NCBI RefSeq assembly: GCF_002749615.1 | Contig: NZ_CP024201.1 | Coordinates: forward strand, 2,976,001 to 3,040,000 | Reading direction: 5' to 3' | DNA from: Caulobacter mirabilis | GTDB taxonomy: Bacteria; Pseudomonadota; Alphaproteobacteria; Caulobacterales; Caulobacteraceae | DNA length: 64,000 nucleotides | Part shown: one piece after another, positions 52,021 to 59,445 of the stretch | Position numbering within the stretch: position 1 is the first letter of the stretch | Layout: every line of letters starts with the position of its first letter | Made by a program: the position numbers and the translations under genes | The notes under the pieces: generated by a model | Database searches by the model: none | What the model saw: the letters and a program-made list of their open reading frames with translations, nothing else | What the model was told of the DNA's origin: nothing

Positions 52021-53010
52021 ATGCGCAAGACCCTCCTCGCCCGTTCCATCGCCCTGGCCGCGTTCGGCGCCGCCCTGACCGTCGCGCCGCTGGCCGCCCT
52101 GGCCCAGGCCGCGCCGGCCGCCGCCACCGCGCCGTCCTCCGCTTTCGAGCAGGACCGCAAGTCGATCCTGGCCATGGCCGGCGAGTACAAGGTCCGCTTC
52201 GACTTCCGGGAGACCACGCCCTTCGTCGCCGACTACAAGCCGCTCGACGGCAAGATCAGCGGCGGCCACGAGGTCGTCCGGGTGATCGAGGACACCGGCC
52301 GCGTCATCCGCCTGCAGCATCTGCTGGTGGTCGACGCCGGCGGCAAGCCGATGGTGATCAAGCACTGGCGCCAGGACTGGACCTACGAGCCGACCGAGGT
52401 CCTGACCTATGTCAGCACCGGCAAGTGGGTGCTGAAGCCGATCTCGACCGCCGAGCGCAAGGGCGCCTGGTCGCAGACCGTCTGGCAGACCGACGACGCT
52501 CCCCGCTACGGCGGCGTCGGTCGCTGGGAGTACGACAACGCCGTCTCGCGCTGGACCAGCGCTCCGACCCTGCGTCCGCTGGCCCGCCGCGACGCCGTGC
52601 GCAAGCCGGTCTACGACCACTACGTCGGCGTCAATCGCCACGCCCTGACCCCGACCGGCTGGGTCCACGAACAGGACAACGCCAAGATCGGCCTGCGTGA
52701 CGGCAAGCCGGTCACCTTCGTCCACGAGTGGGTGGTGAACACCTACAGCAAGTTCTCGGACTACGACGTCGCCGCGGCCGACAAGTACTGGGCCGGTTCC
52801 AAAGGCTATTGGGCGGCCGTGCGCAAGGCCTGGGACGACGCCACCGTCAAGAACAAGGGCATCGCCGTCGAGGAAGAGGCCGAGGCCGGCTCGGTCACCG
52901 GCCCGACCCTGATGGGCCTGGCCGAGGACATCCTCAAGGGTGAGAAGACCGAGGCCGCGGCCATCGCCGAAGCCCGCCAGGTCATCGCCGAGGAAGGCAA
53001 GGCGCCGTAG
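52021..53010 (+). CDS. DUF6607-like exported protein
   Basis: ATG 52021 gives 329 residues with a signal peptide (LARSIALAAFGAALTVAPLAALAQA). The mature part is tryptophan-rich (IKHWRQDWTYEP, VGRWEYDNAVSRW, WAGSKGYWAAVRKAW) and looks like a beta-barrel or lipocalin-like fold. It matches the pattern of DUF6607 proteins seen next to heme receptors. Probably periplasmic; function unknown. It begins 8 bases after the receptor stop, so it is expressed with it. A strong terminator follows. Confidence 0.8.
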   Translation: MRKTLLARSIALAAFGAALTVAPLAALAQAAPAAATAPSSAFEQDRKSILAMAGEYKVRFDFRETTPFVADYKPLDGKISGGHEVVRVIEDTGRVIRLQHLLVVDAGGKPMVIKHWRQDWTYEPTEVLTYVSTGKWVLKPISTAERKGAWSQTVWQTDDAPRYGGVGRWEYDNAVSRWTSAPTLRPLARRDAVRKPVYDHYVGVNRHALTPTGWVHEQDNAKIGLRDGKPVTFVHEWVVNTYSKFSDYDVAAADKYWAGSKGYWAAVRKAWDDATVKNKGIAVEEEAEAGSVTGPTLMGLAEDILKGEKTEAAAIAEARQVIAEEGKAP

Positions 53011-53048
53011 CGCCTTCGCCCCGAAAGTATCCCCAAGCACCTCTGAAA

Positions 53049-53083
53049 ACGCCCGCGACCAACCGGTCGCGGGCGTCTTTTTG
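53049..53083 (+). terminator. Rho-independent terminator after the DUF6607-like gene
   Basis: ACGCCCGCGACC-AACC-GGTCGCGGGCGT is a near-perfect stem followed by CTTTTTG. It ends the receptor operon. Confidence 0.92.
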
Positions 53084-53098
53084 TGTCGAGGGCGCCAT

Positions 53099-53149
53099 CC
53101 CCCTACCCCGTCATCCTCGCGCTCGTCGCGAGAATGACGGGGTAGGGGG
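53099..53149. repeat. 23-bp-armed inverted repeat (CCCCCTACCCCGTCAT...)
   Basis: The left arm 53099-53121 and right arm 53127-53149 are complementary over 23 bases with one mismatch, with loop CTCGT. The core GTCATCCTCGCG-CTCGT-CGCGAG is shared with 24322. It lies 5 bases before the stop of the PepSY gene and may also end that transcript. Confidence 0.75.
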
Positions 53150-53153
53150 AGGT

Positions 53154-53801
53154 TCAGGGCACGAAGGCCAGGTAGATCCCCACGAACACCGCCAGGCTGA
53201 CGGCGGTGAGGATCAGGCTGGTCTTGAGGCGGAAGCGCAGGCTGAAGAACAGCACATAGCCGATCACCGACAGCGCCAGCACCAGTATGGCGGTGACGTC
53301 GATCAGCAGCCTCCAGACCAGGCCGGTGTTCTTGCCCTTGTGCAGGTCGTTGATGATCGAGGTCGCGGTCGCCGGCTGGATCGTCGCCTCGGCCTTGCCC
53401 GTTTCCAGGTCCAGGATCACATCGGTGGCCCCCGTCGCGCCCTCGAAACGCAACATCGCCTCGCCGTCGAGCATCTCGCCGCTGGAGTAGGCGCCGCGCG
53501 GCTTGATCCGCCTGGCCACCTCGGCGGCGAGGGCCTTGGGCTGATCCTCGGCCTTCATCGCCCCGGCGATCGCCGCCGAAGGAATCTGGCCGGTCACGCT
53601 CTGCTCGGCCGGCTTCTTTCCCTGCAGCCATTCGGGATGGTTCAGCAGGATGCCGGTGAAGCTGAAGAACATCAGCGCCAGGAAGGCGAACGCCGAGATG
53701 TAGGCGTGCAGCATCCGGCTGGTGCGGTAGAAGGCGCCCTTGTCGAAGCCTTTGCGGATCTTCGGTTTCTTGGCCGCCTTGGCCACGTCGTCCTTCATCA
53801 C
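53154..53801 (-). CDS. PepSY-associated membrane-helix protein
   Basis: The 215 residues have an N-terminal cytosolic lysine-rich segment (AKAAKKPKIRKG). A first membrane helix ISAFAFLALMFFSFTGILLNHPEW (about residues 34-57) is followed by a periplasmic PepSY-like domain (residues 60-160). Two C-terminal helices follow (LLIDVTAILVLALSVIGYVLFF and LILTAVSLAVFVGIYLAFV). Histidines at the membrane faces (MLHAY, LNHPEW, NDLHKG) suit heme or electron transfer. A TGAT motif occurs in FEGATGATDVILD. It overlaps the ApbE gene by 4 bases (ATGA) and is its partner. Confidence 0.88.
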   Translation of the reverse strand: MMKDDVAKAAKKPKIRKGFDKGAFYRTSRMLHAYISAFAFLALMFFSFTGILLNHPEWLQGKKPAEQSVTGQIPSAAIAGAMKAEDQPKALAAEVARRIKPRGAYSSGEMLDGEAMLRFEGATGATDVILDLETGKAEATIQPATATSIINDLHKGKNTGLVWRLLIDVTAILVLALSVIGYVLFFSLRFRLKTSLILTAVSLAVFVGIYLAFVP

Positions 53802-55258
53802 TTCTTCTTGCCGTAGCGCAGGACGACGCCGCCCAGCTCTTCCTTGCCCGGGATCGAGACGTTGGCCGCCGCCGCGCCGACGACCAGGTCGCTGCTGACG
53901 TAGCTGTGGCCGCCGTGCTCGCGCACCGCCTCGACGTGGATGGTGTAGGTCCCCTGCCCCACGGGCTTGCCGGCCTGGTCGCGGCCGTCCCAGGAGGCGC
54001 TGTACTTACCCGGCGCGCGGGTCGGGCGGGCGGTGGACGCCACTTCCGGCGTCTTGCGGCCGTAGCGGCGCCAGAAGACGTAGTTGTCCGGGATCCATTT
54101 GGCGTTGTCGCCGAGCATGGTCAGCACCCGGACCAGCTGCTTGTTCTCGTCGGTCACCCAGATGGCGAGGTAGGGCGCGCGGTAGTTGCCGACGGCGATC
54201 TTGGGCACTTCGTAGGCCACGGCGACCTCGAAGCCCTTGGGCCAGACCGGACCGTCGGCGACGCGGATCAGCTGGGCGCGCGGGCCGTCGCGGGTGTCGA
54301 CCAGCCGCTGCCAGCCGGCGGAGGCGCGGCGGTCACCGTTGGCGCGGAAGACCAGGGCCTCGACGCCGGGCGTGCGATCGGCCAGGGCGATGGCCGCGTC
54401 GACGTCCATGACGCCCATAGCCGTAGCCAGGGCGTCGGCGTCGGCGGCCTTGGCCGCGGTGACGCAGACGGCATGGGTTTCCTCGACCGGCCGGCCATCG
54501 GCAGGGTTCAGGGTCGCGCTGACCACCCGGCCGTCCACGGTCAGGTCGCGCAGGCCGCGACCGCTGTACGCCACGGCGCGGTCATCGGCGTTGAGCACCG
54601 TCACCGGCGCGGCGTTGTCGGCCGTCTCGCAGGCCTCGGCCACGCCGACGCGCCAGGCGCCGCCCGGCCCCTGACCCCAGCAGCGCAGATCGCCGCCGAT
54701 GTCGACCATCACGCCGGCGACGTCAGGCGACGCCGCACGCGCCGCCTCCAGCGCCTTGTCGATGACATAACCCTTGGCCACGCCGTCCAGATCGAAGGTC
54801 ACGCCCTCGGGGCGGGTCACGGTGCGGGTCGCCGCGTCCAGCGTGACGGCCGCCGGCGTCGCATGGGCCGCCATCTCGCCGCGGCGCAGCGCCGCCGTGG
54901 TCGCGCCGATCCGCGCGTCGAAGGCGCCGCCGGTGCGTTCGCGCCAGGTTTCCGCCGCGTGGAGCACCGCGAACAGGTCGGGCGAGACCACGCGTTGGCG
55001 CGCGCCGTTCAGCGCCGCCAGCTCGCTGTCATCCCGCCAGCCGGACAGGATGGCGTCGAGCCGATCGATCTCGGCCCGCGCCGCGGCCGCCGCCATCTCG
55101 GCCGAGGCTTGGCTCGAAGCGACGACCGCGAGGTCCAGCGACGTCCCCAGGACATGATCGTCATGCATCCGCCAGGTCCGGACCTCCGCCTGCGCCGGGA
55201 CGGCGGCCAGGGCCGCGGCGGCGCCCAGCCCGACGGCCAGGATCCGTGATGTCGACAT
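53798..55258 (-). CDS. ApbE flavin transferase fused to a DUF2271 domain
   Basis: ATG 55258 gives 486 residues with a signal peptide (ILAVGLGAAAALAAVPAQA). The first domain (about 25-290) is ApbE, the FAD:protein FMN transferase: VTFDLDGVAKGYVIDKALEA, MVDIGGDLRCWGQG and AKAADADALATAMGVMD with the metal-site aspartates. The second (about 330-480) is DUF2271-like: FEVAVAYEVPKIAVGNYRAPYLAIWV, RRYGRKTPEVASTARPTRAPG and YTIHVEAVREHGGH. ApbE attaches FMN to target proteins in the periplasm; the fused DUF2271 may be the substrate or a docking part. Coupled to the PepSY gene. Confidence 0.92.
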   Translation of the reverse strand: MSTSRILAVGLGAAAALAAVPAQAEVRTWRMHDDHVLGTSLDLAVVASSQASAEMAAAAARAEIDRLDAILSGWRDDSELAALNGARQRVVSPDLFAVLHAAETWRERTGGAFDARIGATTAALRRGEMAAHATPAAVTLDAATRTVTRPEGVTFDLDGVAKGYVIDKALEAARAASPDVAGVMVDIGGDLRCWGQGPGGAWRVGVAEACETADNAAPVTVLNADDRAVAYSGRGLRDLTVDGRVVSATLNPADGRPVEETHAVCVTAAKAADADALATAMGVMDVDAAIALADRTPGVEALVFRANGDRRASAGWQRLVDTRDGPRAQLIRVADGPVWPKGFEVAVAYEVPKIAVGNYRAPYLAIWVTDENKQLVRVLTMLGDNAKWIPDNYVFWRRYGRKTPEVASTARPTRAPGKYSASWDGRDQAGKPVGQGTYTIHVEAVREHGGHSYVSSDLVVGAAAANVSIPGKEELGGVVLRYGKKK

Positions 55259-55340
55259 GGAGCACTCCAGAGATAAAGATCGCCGGAGGGGAGCCGGCCA
55301 TTTGGCCGGGACCATAGAAAGCCGCCGCAAGGATTGCAAC

Positions 55341-55378
55341 TGCGAGCCACTCGCAGTACTTCCTGCGCAAATGGCGCA
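55341..55378. promoter_or_regulatory. Two further 15-bp palindromes between divergent island genes
   Basis: TGCGA GCCAC TCGCA (55341-55355) and TGCGC AAATG GCGCA (55364-55378) are 15-bp inverted repeats, matching those at 49703 and 49765 in size and layout. They lie 83 bases from the ApbE-DUF2271 start and 34 bases from the DUF4198 start, so one regulator could act on both directions. Confidence 0.6.
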
Positions 55379-55411
55379 ACCCTGCGCCTCACAACGCTGG
55401 AGATGGGGGCG

Positions 55412-56296
55412 ATGGCCGTCAGGAACACCATGATCAAGGGCGGCGCCGCCGCGCTGCTGGCTGGGACCACGCTGCTGTTCGCGGCCGGCTCCGCCCTGGC
55501 CCACACGCCCTACGTCGTGCCCTTCACCTTCTCGCCGGAGCGAGACTACGTCGGCCTCGAGGGCGGCATGGCCGAGGAAGGCTTCTTCATCCCCGACTTC
55601 GCCATTCGCGGCTCGGGCGACTGGACCGTGGTCGGTCCCGACGGCGTCGCCAAGCCGGTCACGCCGACGACGCTGAAGTCGGTCACCGTGGTCGACGCCC
55701 CGCTGCCGACCGAAGGCACCTACCGGATCGGCACCGGCCAGCGCCCGGGCCGCCAGGGCAAGGTCGCCAAGGTCGACGGCGTCTGGCGCCAGGTCCGTCC
55801 GGATCCCGCCCCCGGCGCCGCCCAGCCGCAGCGCCGCATGGACGAGGAGCCGGGCGCGGCCAACACTGGGCCGATCGACGCCTCCAAGGTCCCGGCCGGC
55901 GCCGAGATCGTCGAGACCCAGGGCATCCTGATCGCCGAGACATACGTCACCCGCGGCGCCCCGACCCCGGTCAAGCCGACCGGCGCCGGCTTCGAGGTCG
56001 AGCCGGTCACCCATCCCAGCGAGGTCTACCTCGACGACGGCTTCACCTTCCGCGCCCTGGTCGACGGCAAGCCGGTCCCCGGCCTGCACGTGACGATCTA
56101 CCGCGGCGGCGAGAGCTACGCCGCCAAGCGCACCGCCATCGAGGCGACCACCGGCGCGGACGGCAAGGCCTCGGTGAAGTTCGAACAGCCTGGGGCCTAT
56201 ATCCTGGAAACCCGTTATCCGGGCCCGGCCGCCCCCGGCGCCGCCCCGGCCGCCAAGACCTACGTCTACACCCTGAGCTTCGAAGTCACCGACTAG
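55412..56296 (+). CDS. DUF4198-family periplasmic protein
   Basis: ATG 55412, preceded by GGAG at 9 bases, gives 294 residues; 55403 is an alternative. A signal peptide (AAALLAGTTLLFAAGSALA) is followed directly by HTPYVVPFTFSP, the usual histidine N-terminus of DUF4198 mature proteins. An Ig-like domain lies near residues 225-265 (PVPGLHVTIYRGGESYA, TTGADGKASVKFEQPG). DUF4198 proteins are associated with metal or heme uptake loci. It is divergent from the ApbE-PepSY pair, with shared operator-like sites between. Confidence 0.85.
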   Translation: MAVRNTMIKGGAAALLAGTTLLFAAGSALAHTPYVVPFTFSPERDYVGLEGGMAEEGFFIPDFAIRGSGDWTVVGPDGVAKPVTPTTLKSVTVVDAPLPTEGTYRIGTGQRPGRQGKVAKVDGVWRQVRPDPAPGAAQPQRRMDEEPGAANTGPIDASKVPAGAEIVETQGILIAETYVTRGAPTPVKPTGAGFEVEPVTHPSEVYLDDGFTFRALVDGKPVPGLHVTIYRGGESYAAKRTAIEATTGADGKASVKFEQPGAYILETRYPGPAAPGAAPAAKTYVYTLSFEVTD

Positions 56297-56382
56297 GGCG
56301 CCGCCACGTCAGGTCATTTCGTCAATTGACTTGACGATAATCCCAGCGCGATCCTCCCCTGGAAGACAGGTGGAGGATCGCC

Positions 56383-56955
56383 ATGGCCCACGAAACCGCT
56401 CGCCGGATCACATTCAACGGCGCGCACCACGTCGCCTTCCGCTGCCGCGACGCCGAGCAGACGCGCTGGTTCTACGAGGATGTCCTGGGCCTGCCGCTGG
56501 CCGCGGCCCTGATCATCGAGGCCGTCCCCGGCACGCATGAGGACACGCCCTACCTGCACATGTTCTTCGAGGTCGGGGACGGGAAGTACCTGGCCTTCTT
56601 CGACGAGCCGACGAAGACCACCGCCCAGTGGTTCGGCCGCAAGGACAGCTTCGACATGCACTACGCCATCGAGGCGCGGTCGGAGCAGGACCTGCTGGCG
56701 ATGCAGGCCCGCATCAACGCCGCCGGCAAGTCCTGCGTCGGCCCGATCGACCACGGCTTCGTGCGCTCGGTCTATATGTACGATCCGAACGGCATCCAGG
56801 TGGAGATCACCCTCCGAACCGATCGTCATGACGCCATCATGGCCGAGGAGGCCGGCCACGCCCGCGACCAGATCGCCGAATGGGGCCGCCGCACCCGCGA
56901 GACCAAGATCGCCAAGTTCGGCGAAGCCGAGCTGAGCAAGCGCGGGAGCCGGTGA
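56383..56955 (+). CDS. VOC-superfamily (glyoxalase/dioxygenase-like) protein
   Basis: The 190 residues have one complete vicinal-oxygen-chelate unit: FNGAHHVAFRCRDAEQTRWF (first metal histidine), YLHMFFEVGDG, MHYAIEARSEQD (second histidine), and MYDPNGIQVEITLR with the metal glutamate. The DNA-level start follows GTGGAGG at good spacing. Such proteins can be lyases, isomerases or ring-cleaving dioxygenases. Its stop overlaps the GTG codon of the next gene's leader, so the two form an operon. Confidence 0.88.
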   Translation: MAHETARRITFNGAHHVAFRCRDAEQTRWFYEDVLGLPLAAALIIEAVPGTHEDTPYLHMFFEVGDGKYLAFFDEPTKTTAQWFGRKDSFDMHYAIEARSEQDLLAMQARINAAGKSCVGPIDHGFVRSVYMYDPNGIQVEITLRTDRHDAIMAEEAGHARDQIAEWGRRTRETKIAKFGEAELSKRGSR

Positions 56956-56957
56956 GC

Positions 56958-58109
56958 ATGTCGGCGACCTACCAGCGGATCCCCTATCTGATCGTCTTCG
57001 ACGAAAGCGCCGCCTTCAAGGACACCTACGCCGGCCAGATCGGCAAGGTGACGCTGGAGGCGCACCTGCTGAAGCCGGACAAGCCCTCGGACACGGTGGT
57101 GATCATGATGCACCCCATCGGCGGCGGAGCCTATCTGCCGATGCCGGGGGCGCTGGCCAAGCTGGGGGTGCACGTCATCTACTGCAACAGCCGGTTCCGC
57201 GGGAACGACACGGCGCTGACCATGGAGAAGGTCGCCCTGGACCTGGGCGCCTGCGTCCGCGACGCCAAGGAACGGCTCGGCTACGACAGGGTGGTGCTGG
57301 GCGGCTGGAGCGGCGGCGGGGCGCTGTCGCTGTTCTATCAGGCCGAGGCTGAGGTCCCGACCGTCACCCACACGCCGGCCGGCGATCCGCTGGACCTGAC
57401 GGCGGCCGGGCTGATTCCCGCGGACGGGGTCATGCTGCTGGCCTCGCACTTGTCGCGGAACCTGACTTTGACCGAGTGGATGGACCCGTCGATCACCGAC
57501 GAGACCCGTCCGTTCGAGCGCGATCCGGAATGGGACCTCTACAACCCCGCCAACCCGAACCAGGCTCCCTACTCCGCCGACTACGTCGCTGAATTCAGGG
57601 CCCGGCAGATCGCCCGCAACCGGCGCATCACCGACTGGGCGTTGGCAGAGCTGAAGGCCCTGCGCGAGGCCGGCCAGCCGAACGCCGAGCGGTGCTTCAC
57701 TGTCCAGGGCACCATGGCCGATCCGCGCTGGCTGGACCCGGCGGTGGACCCCAACGACCGCAGGCCGGGCTGGTGCTTCCTGGGCGAGCCGCGGCTGGTC
57801 AACGACGGGCCGGTCGGCCTGGCCCGCTTCACCACCCTGCGCAGCTGGCTGTCACAATGGTCCTACGATCGGTCGAACGCTGACGGGCTGAAATGCGCCG
57901 CGCGGCTGACCGTCCCGCTGCTGGTGATCGAGAACGGCGCCGACGACGCCTGCACGCCTAGCCACGCCGCCCGGCTGATGGCGGCGGCGAACAACGCGCC
58001 CCAGACCCATCACCTGGTCCAGGGCGCCAACCACTACTACTTCGGACAGCCCAGACAGGGCGCCGAGGCGGCGGAAATCACGAGGGCTTGGCTGAAGCGG
58101 TTCGACTGA
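56958..58109 (+). CDS. Alpha/beta-hydrolase-fold protein
   Basis: ATG 56958 gives 383 residues; GTG 56952 is an alternative that overlaps the VOC stop. The nucleophile elbow is GGWSGGGALSLFY (Ser near residue 123), the acid is in ENGADDACTPSHA, and the histidine in VQGANHYYFGQ. A pairing with a VOC protein is common in catabolic gene sets, for example for aromatic ring-cleavage products, but the substrate here is unknown. A 13-bp hairpin follows. Confidence 0.85.
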   Translation: MSATYQRIPYLIVFDESAAFKDTYAGQIGKVTLEAHLLKPDKPSDTVVIMMHPIGGGAYLPMPGALAKLGVHVIYCNSRFRGNDTALTMEKVALDLGACVRDAKERLGYDRVVLGGWSGGGALSLFYQAEAEVPTVTHTPAGDPLDLTAAGLIPADGVMLLASHLSRNLTLTEWMDPSITDETRPFERDPEWDLYNPANPNQAPYSADYVAEFRARQIARNRRITDWALAELKALREAGQPNAERCFTVQGTMADPRWLDPAVDPNDRRPGWCFLGEPRLVNDGPVGLARFTTLRSWLSQWSYDRSNADGLKCAARLTVPLLVIENGADDACTPSHAARLMAAANNAPQTHHLVQGANHYYFGQPRQGAEAAEITRAWLKRFD

Positions 58110-58117
58110 CCGCGGGG

Positions 58118-58149
58118 GCTCGGCCGCGCCACGGGCGGCGCGGCCGAGC
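58118..58149 (+). terminator. Hairpin GCTCGGCCGCGCC/GGCGCGGCCGAGC after the hydrolase gene
   Basis: A perfect 13-bp stem with a 6-base loop, starting 9 bases after the stop. No T-run follows, so its terminator role is probable but not certain. Confidence 0.55.
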
Positions 58150-58280
58150 GCTTCCCAGCGGAGGTGAGGGACACCGGGGGAAGCGGGAAGATCTCTTCCC
58201 GCACCTTCATATGGGGATCAGGGGCAGCCCCGGCCAGTACCACCCGGGAGCGTGCGACGGCTTGTCGCCGTGGTTTGCGA

Positions 58281-58357
58281 TGGTACCGCCTTCCCGGTTC
58301 GAACGGGAGACCTCCAGAGCCACAATCTGGCGCTCTAACCAACTGAGCTAAGGCGGC
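58281..58357 (-). tRNA. tRNA-His (GTG anticodon), A73 and no encoded G-1
   Basis: The minus-strand cloverleaf is complete: acceptor GCCGCCT/AGGCGGT with G1-U72, D-stem GCTC/GAGC, anticodon stem CCAGA/TCTGG with loop TTGTGGC (anticodon GTG), T-arm TCCCG-TTCGAAC-CGGGA, and encoded CCA. The discriminator is A73 and the genomic base before G1 is C. Most bacteria have G-1 and C73 in tRNA-His; this form is known from a group of alphaproteobacteria. Confidence 0.97.
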
Positions 58358-58448
58358 GCGCTTTCGCGAGGGGGGTGGTTTAGTCGGAGCCGGGCTCAGG
58401 ATCAAGCGGTGCTTGCACGGTTTCAACAGCCAAAGCAGCATCCGCCCC

Positions 58449-59336
58449 ATGAACAGGATCAAAACCCGCCAGATCGAGGCCAACGGCCTGACCTTCACCG
58501 TCGACGAGGCCGGCGAAGGCGACGCCGTCGCCCTGTGCCTGCACGGCTTCCCGGAAAGCCGCCATTCCTGGCGGCATCAGCTGCCTCTGCTGGCCGAGGC
58601 CGGTTGGCGGGCCGTGGCGCCGGATCAGCGGGGCTACGGCGACTCCAGCCGGCCGCTCGGCAAGGCCGCCTACCGGATCGAGCACCTGGTCGCGGACGCC
58701 GAGGCGATGTTCGAGGCCCTGGGCGCGAAGCGGCGGCTGCTGATCGCCCACGACTGGGGGGCGGTGGTCGCCTGGGCCCTGGCCATGGAGACCCGGACGC
58801 CGCTGGACGGGCTGGTGATCATGAACGTCCCCCATCCGGCCGTCTTCCAGCAGGTCCTGCGGCGCAGCTTCGGCCAGCTGCGCAAGTCCTGGTACGTCTT
58901 CTTCTTCCAGCTGCCCTGGCTGCCCGAGGCGGCTCTGACGGCGCGCGGCGCCCGGGCGGTGGGCGAGGCCTTCCGCGGCATGGCGATCGACAAGAGCCGC
59001 TTCCCGGACGAGGTGCTCGACCACTATCGCGCCAACGCCCTCAAGCCGGGGGCCATGACCGCCATGGTCAACTGGTACCGCGCCAACTTCGGAAGCGCCC
59101 TCGCCCGCTGGGCGCCCGGCAAGGCCCCGATGATCGAGACCCCCACGCTGATGGTCTGGGGCGAGGAGGATACGGCGCTCGGCCTCGAGCTGACCGAGGG
59201 CTACGAGCCCTATGTCCGGGATTTCACCCTGCATCGCCTGCCGGGCGTCTCGCACTGGGTCCAGCAGGAGGCGCCGGAGGCCGTCAACGCCATCCTGGCG
59301 GACTGGCTGAAGGCCAGGGGCCTGGCGCCCGCCTGA
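58449..59336 (+). CDS. Alpha/beta hydrolase, epoxide-hydrolase-like
   Basis: ATG 58449 gives 295 residues (MNRIKTRQIEANGLTFTVDE). The oxyanion motif LHGFPESRHSWRHQL (about residues 30-44) and VAPDQRGYGDSSRP are typical of soluble epoxide hydrolases. The nucleophile is the aspartate in IAHDWGAVVAW (about residue 102), and the catalytic acid and histidine are in WGEEDTALGLE and PGVSHWVQQEAPE. Likely opens epoxides to diols by an Asp-ester mechanism; a haloalkane dehalogenase role is less likely. A bidirectional terminator follows. Confidence 0.88.
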   Translation: MNRIKTRQIEANGLTFTVDEAGEGDAVALCLHGFPESRHSWRHQLPLLAEAGWRAVAPDQRGYGDSSRPLGKAAYRIEHLVADAEAMFEALGAKRRLLIAHDWGAVVAWALAMETRTPLDGLVIMNVPHPAVFQQVLRRSFGQLRKSWYVFFFQLPWLPEAALTARGARAVGEAFRGMAIDKSRFPDEVLDHYRANALKPGAMTAMVNWYRANFGSALARWAPGKAPMIETPTLMVWGEEDTALGLELTEGYEPYVRDFTLHRLPGVSHWVQQEAPEAVNAILADWLKARGLAPA

Positions 59337-59390
59337 GAGCCTTGGAGAAGCCTCTTGGGCGCCCTGCCCGCGCCACGGTTCCAGACAAAG

Positions 59391-59424
59391 AAAAACGCCC
59401 CGGAAGTCTCCTTCCGGGGCGTTC
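59391..59424. terminator. Bidirectional terminator between hydrolase and tonB
   Basis: CGCCCCGGAAG-TCTC-CTTCCGGGGCG is a perfect stem. On the minus strand it is followed by TTTTTCTTTG, ending the exbB-exbD-tonB operon; on the plus strand by TTCGTCTTG. Confidence 0.9.
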
Positions 59425-59445
59425 GTCTTGTCTGCGTTCCGAGCC

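Noticed and set aside
53049..53149. CRISPR-like or phage attachment repeats
   Set aside because: The structures are a terminator and a palindromic repeat; there is no spacer array, cas gene or integrase in the window.
58037..58498. Minus-strand frame reading through the tRNA-His gene
   Set aside because: Contains the familiar translated-tRNA peptide ALAQLVRAPDCGSGG; not a protein gene.
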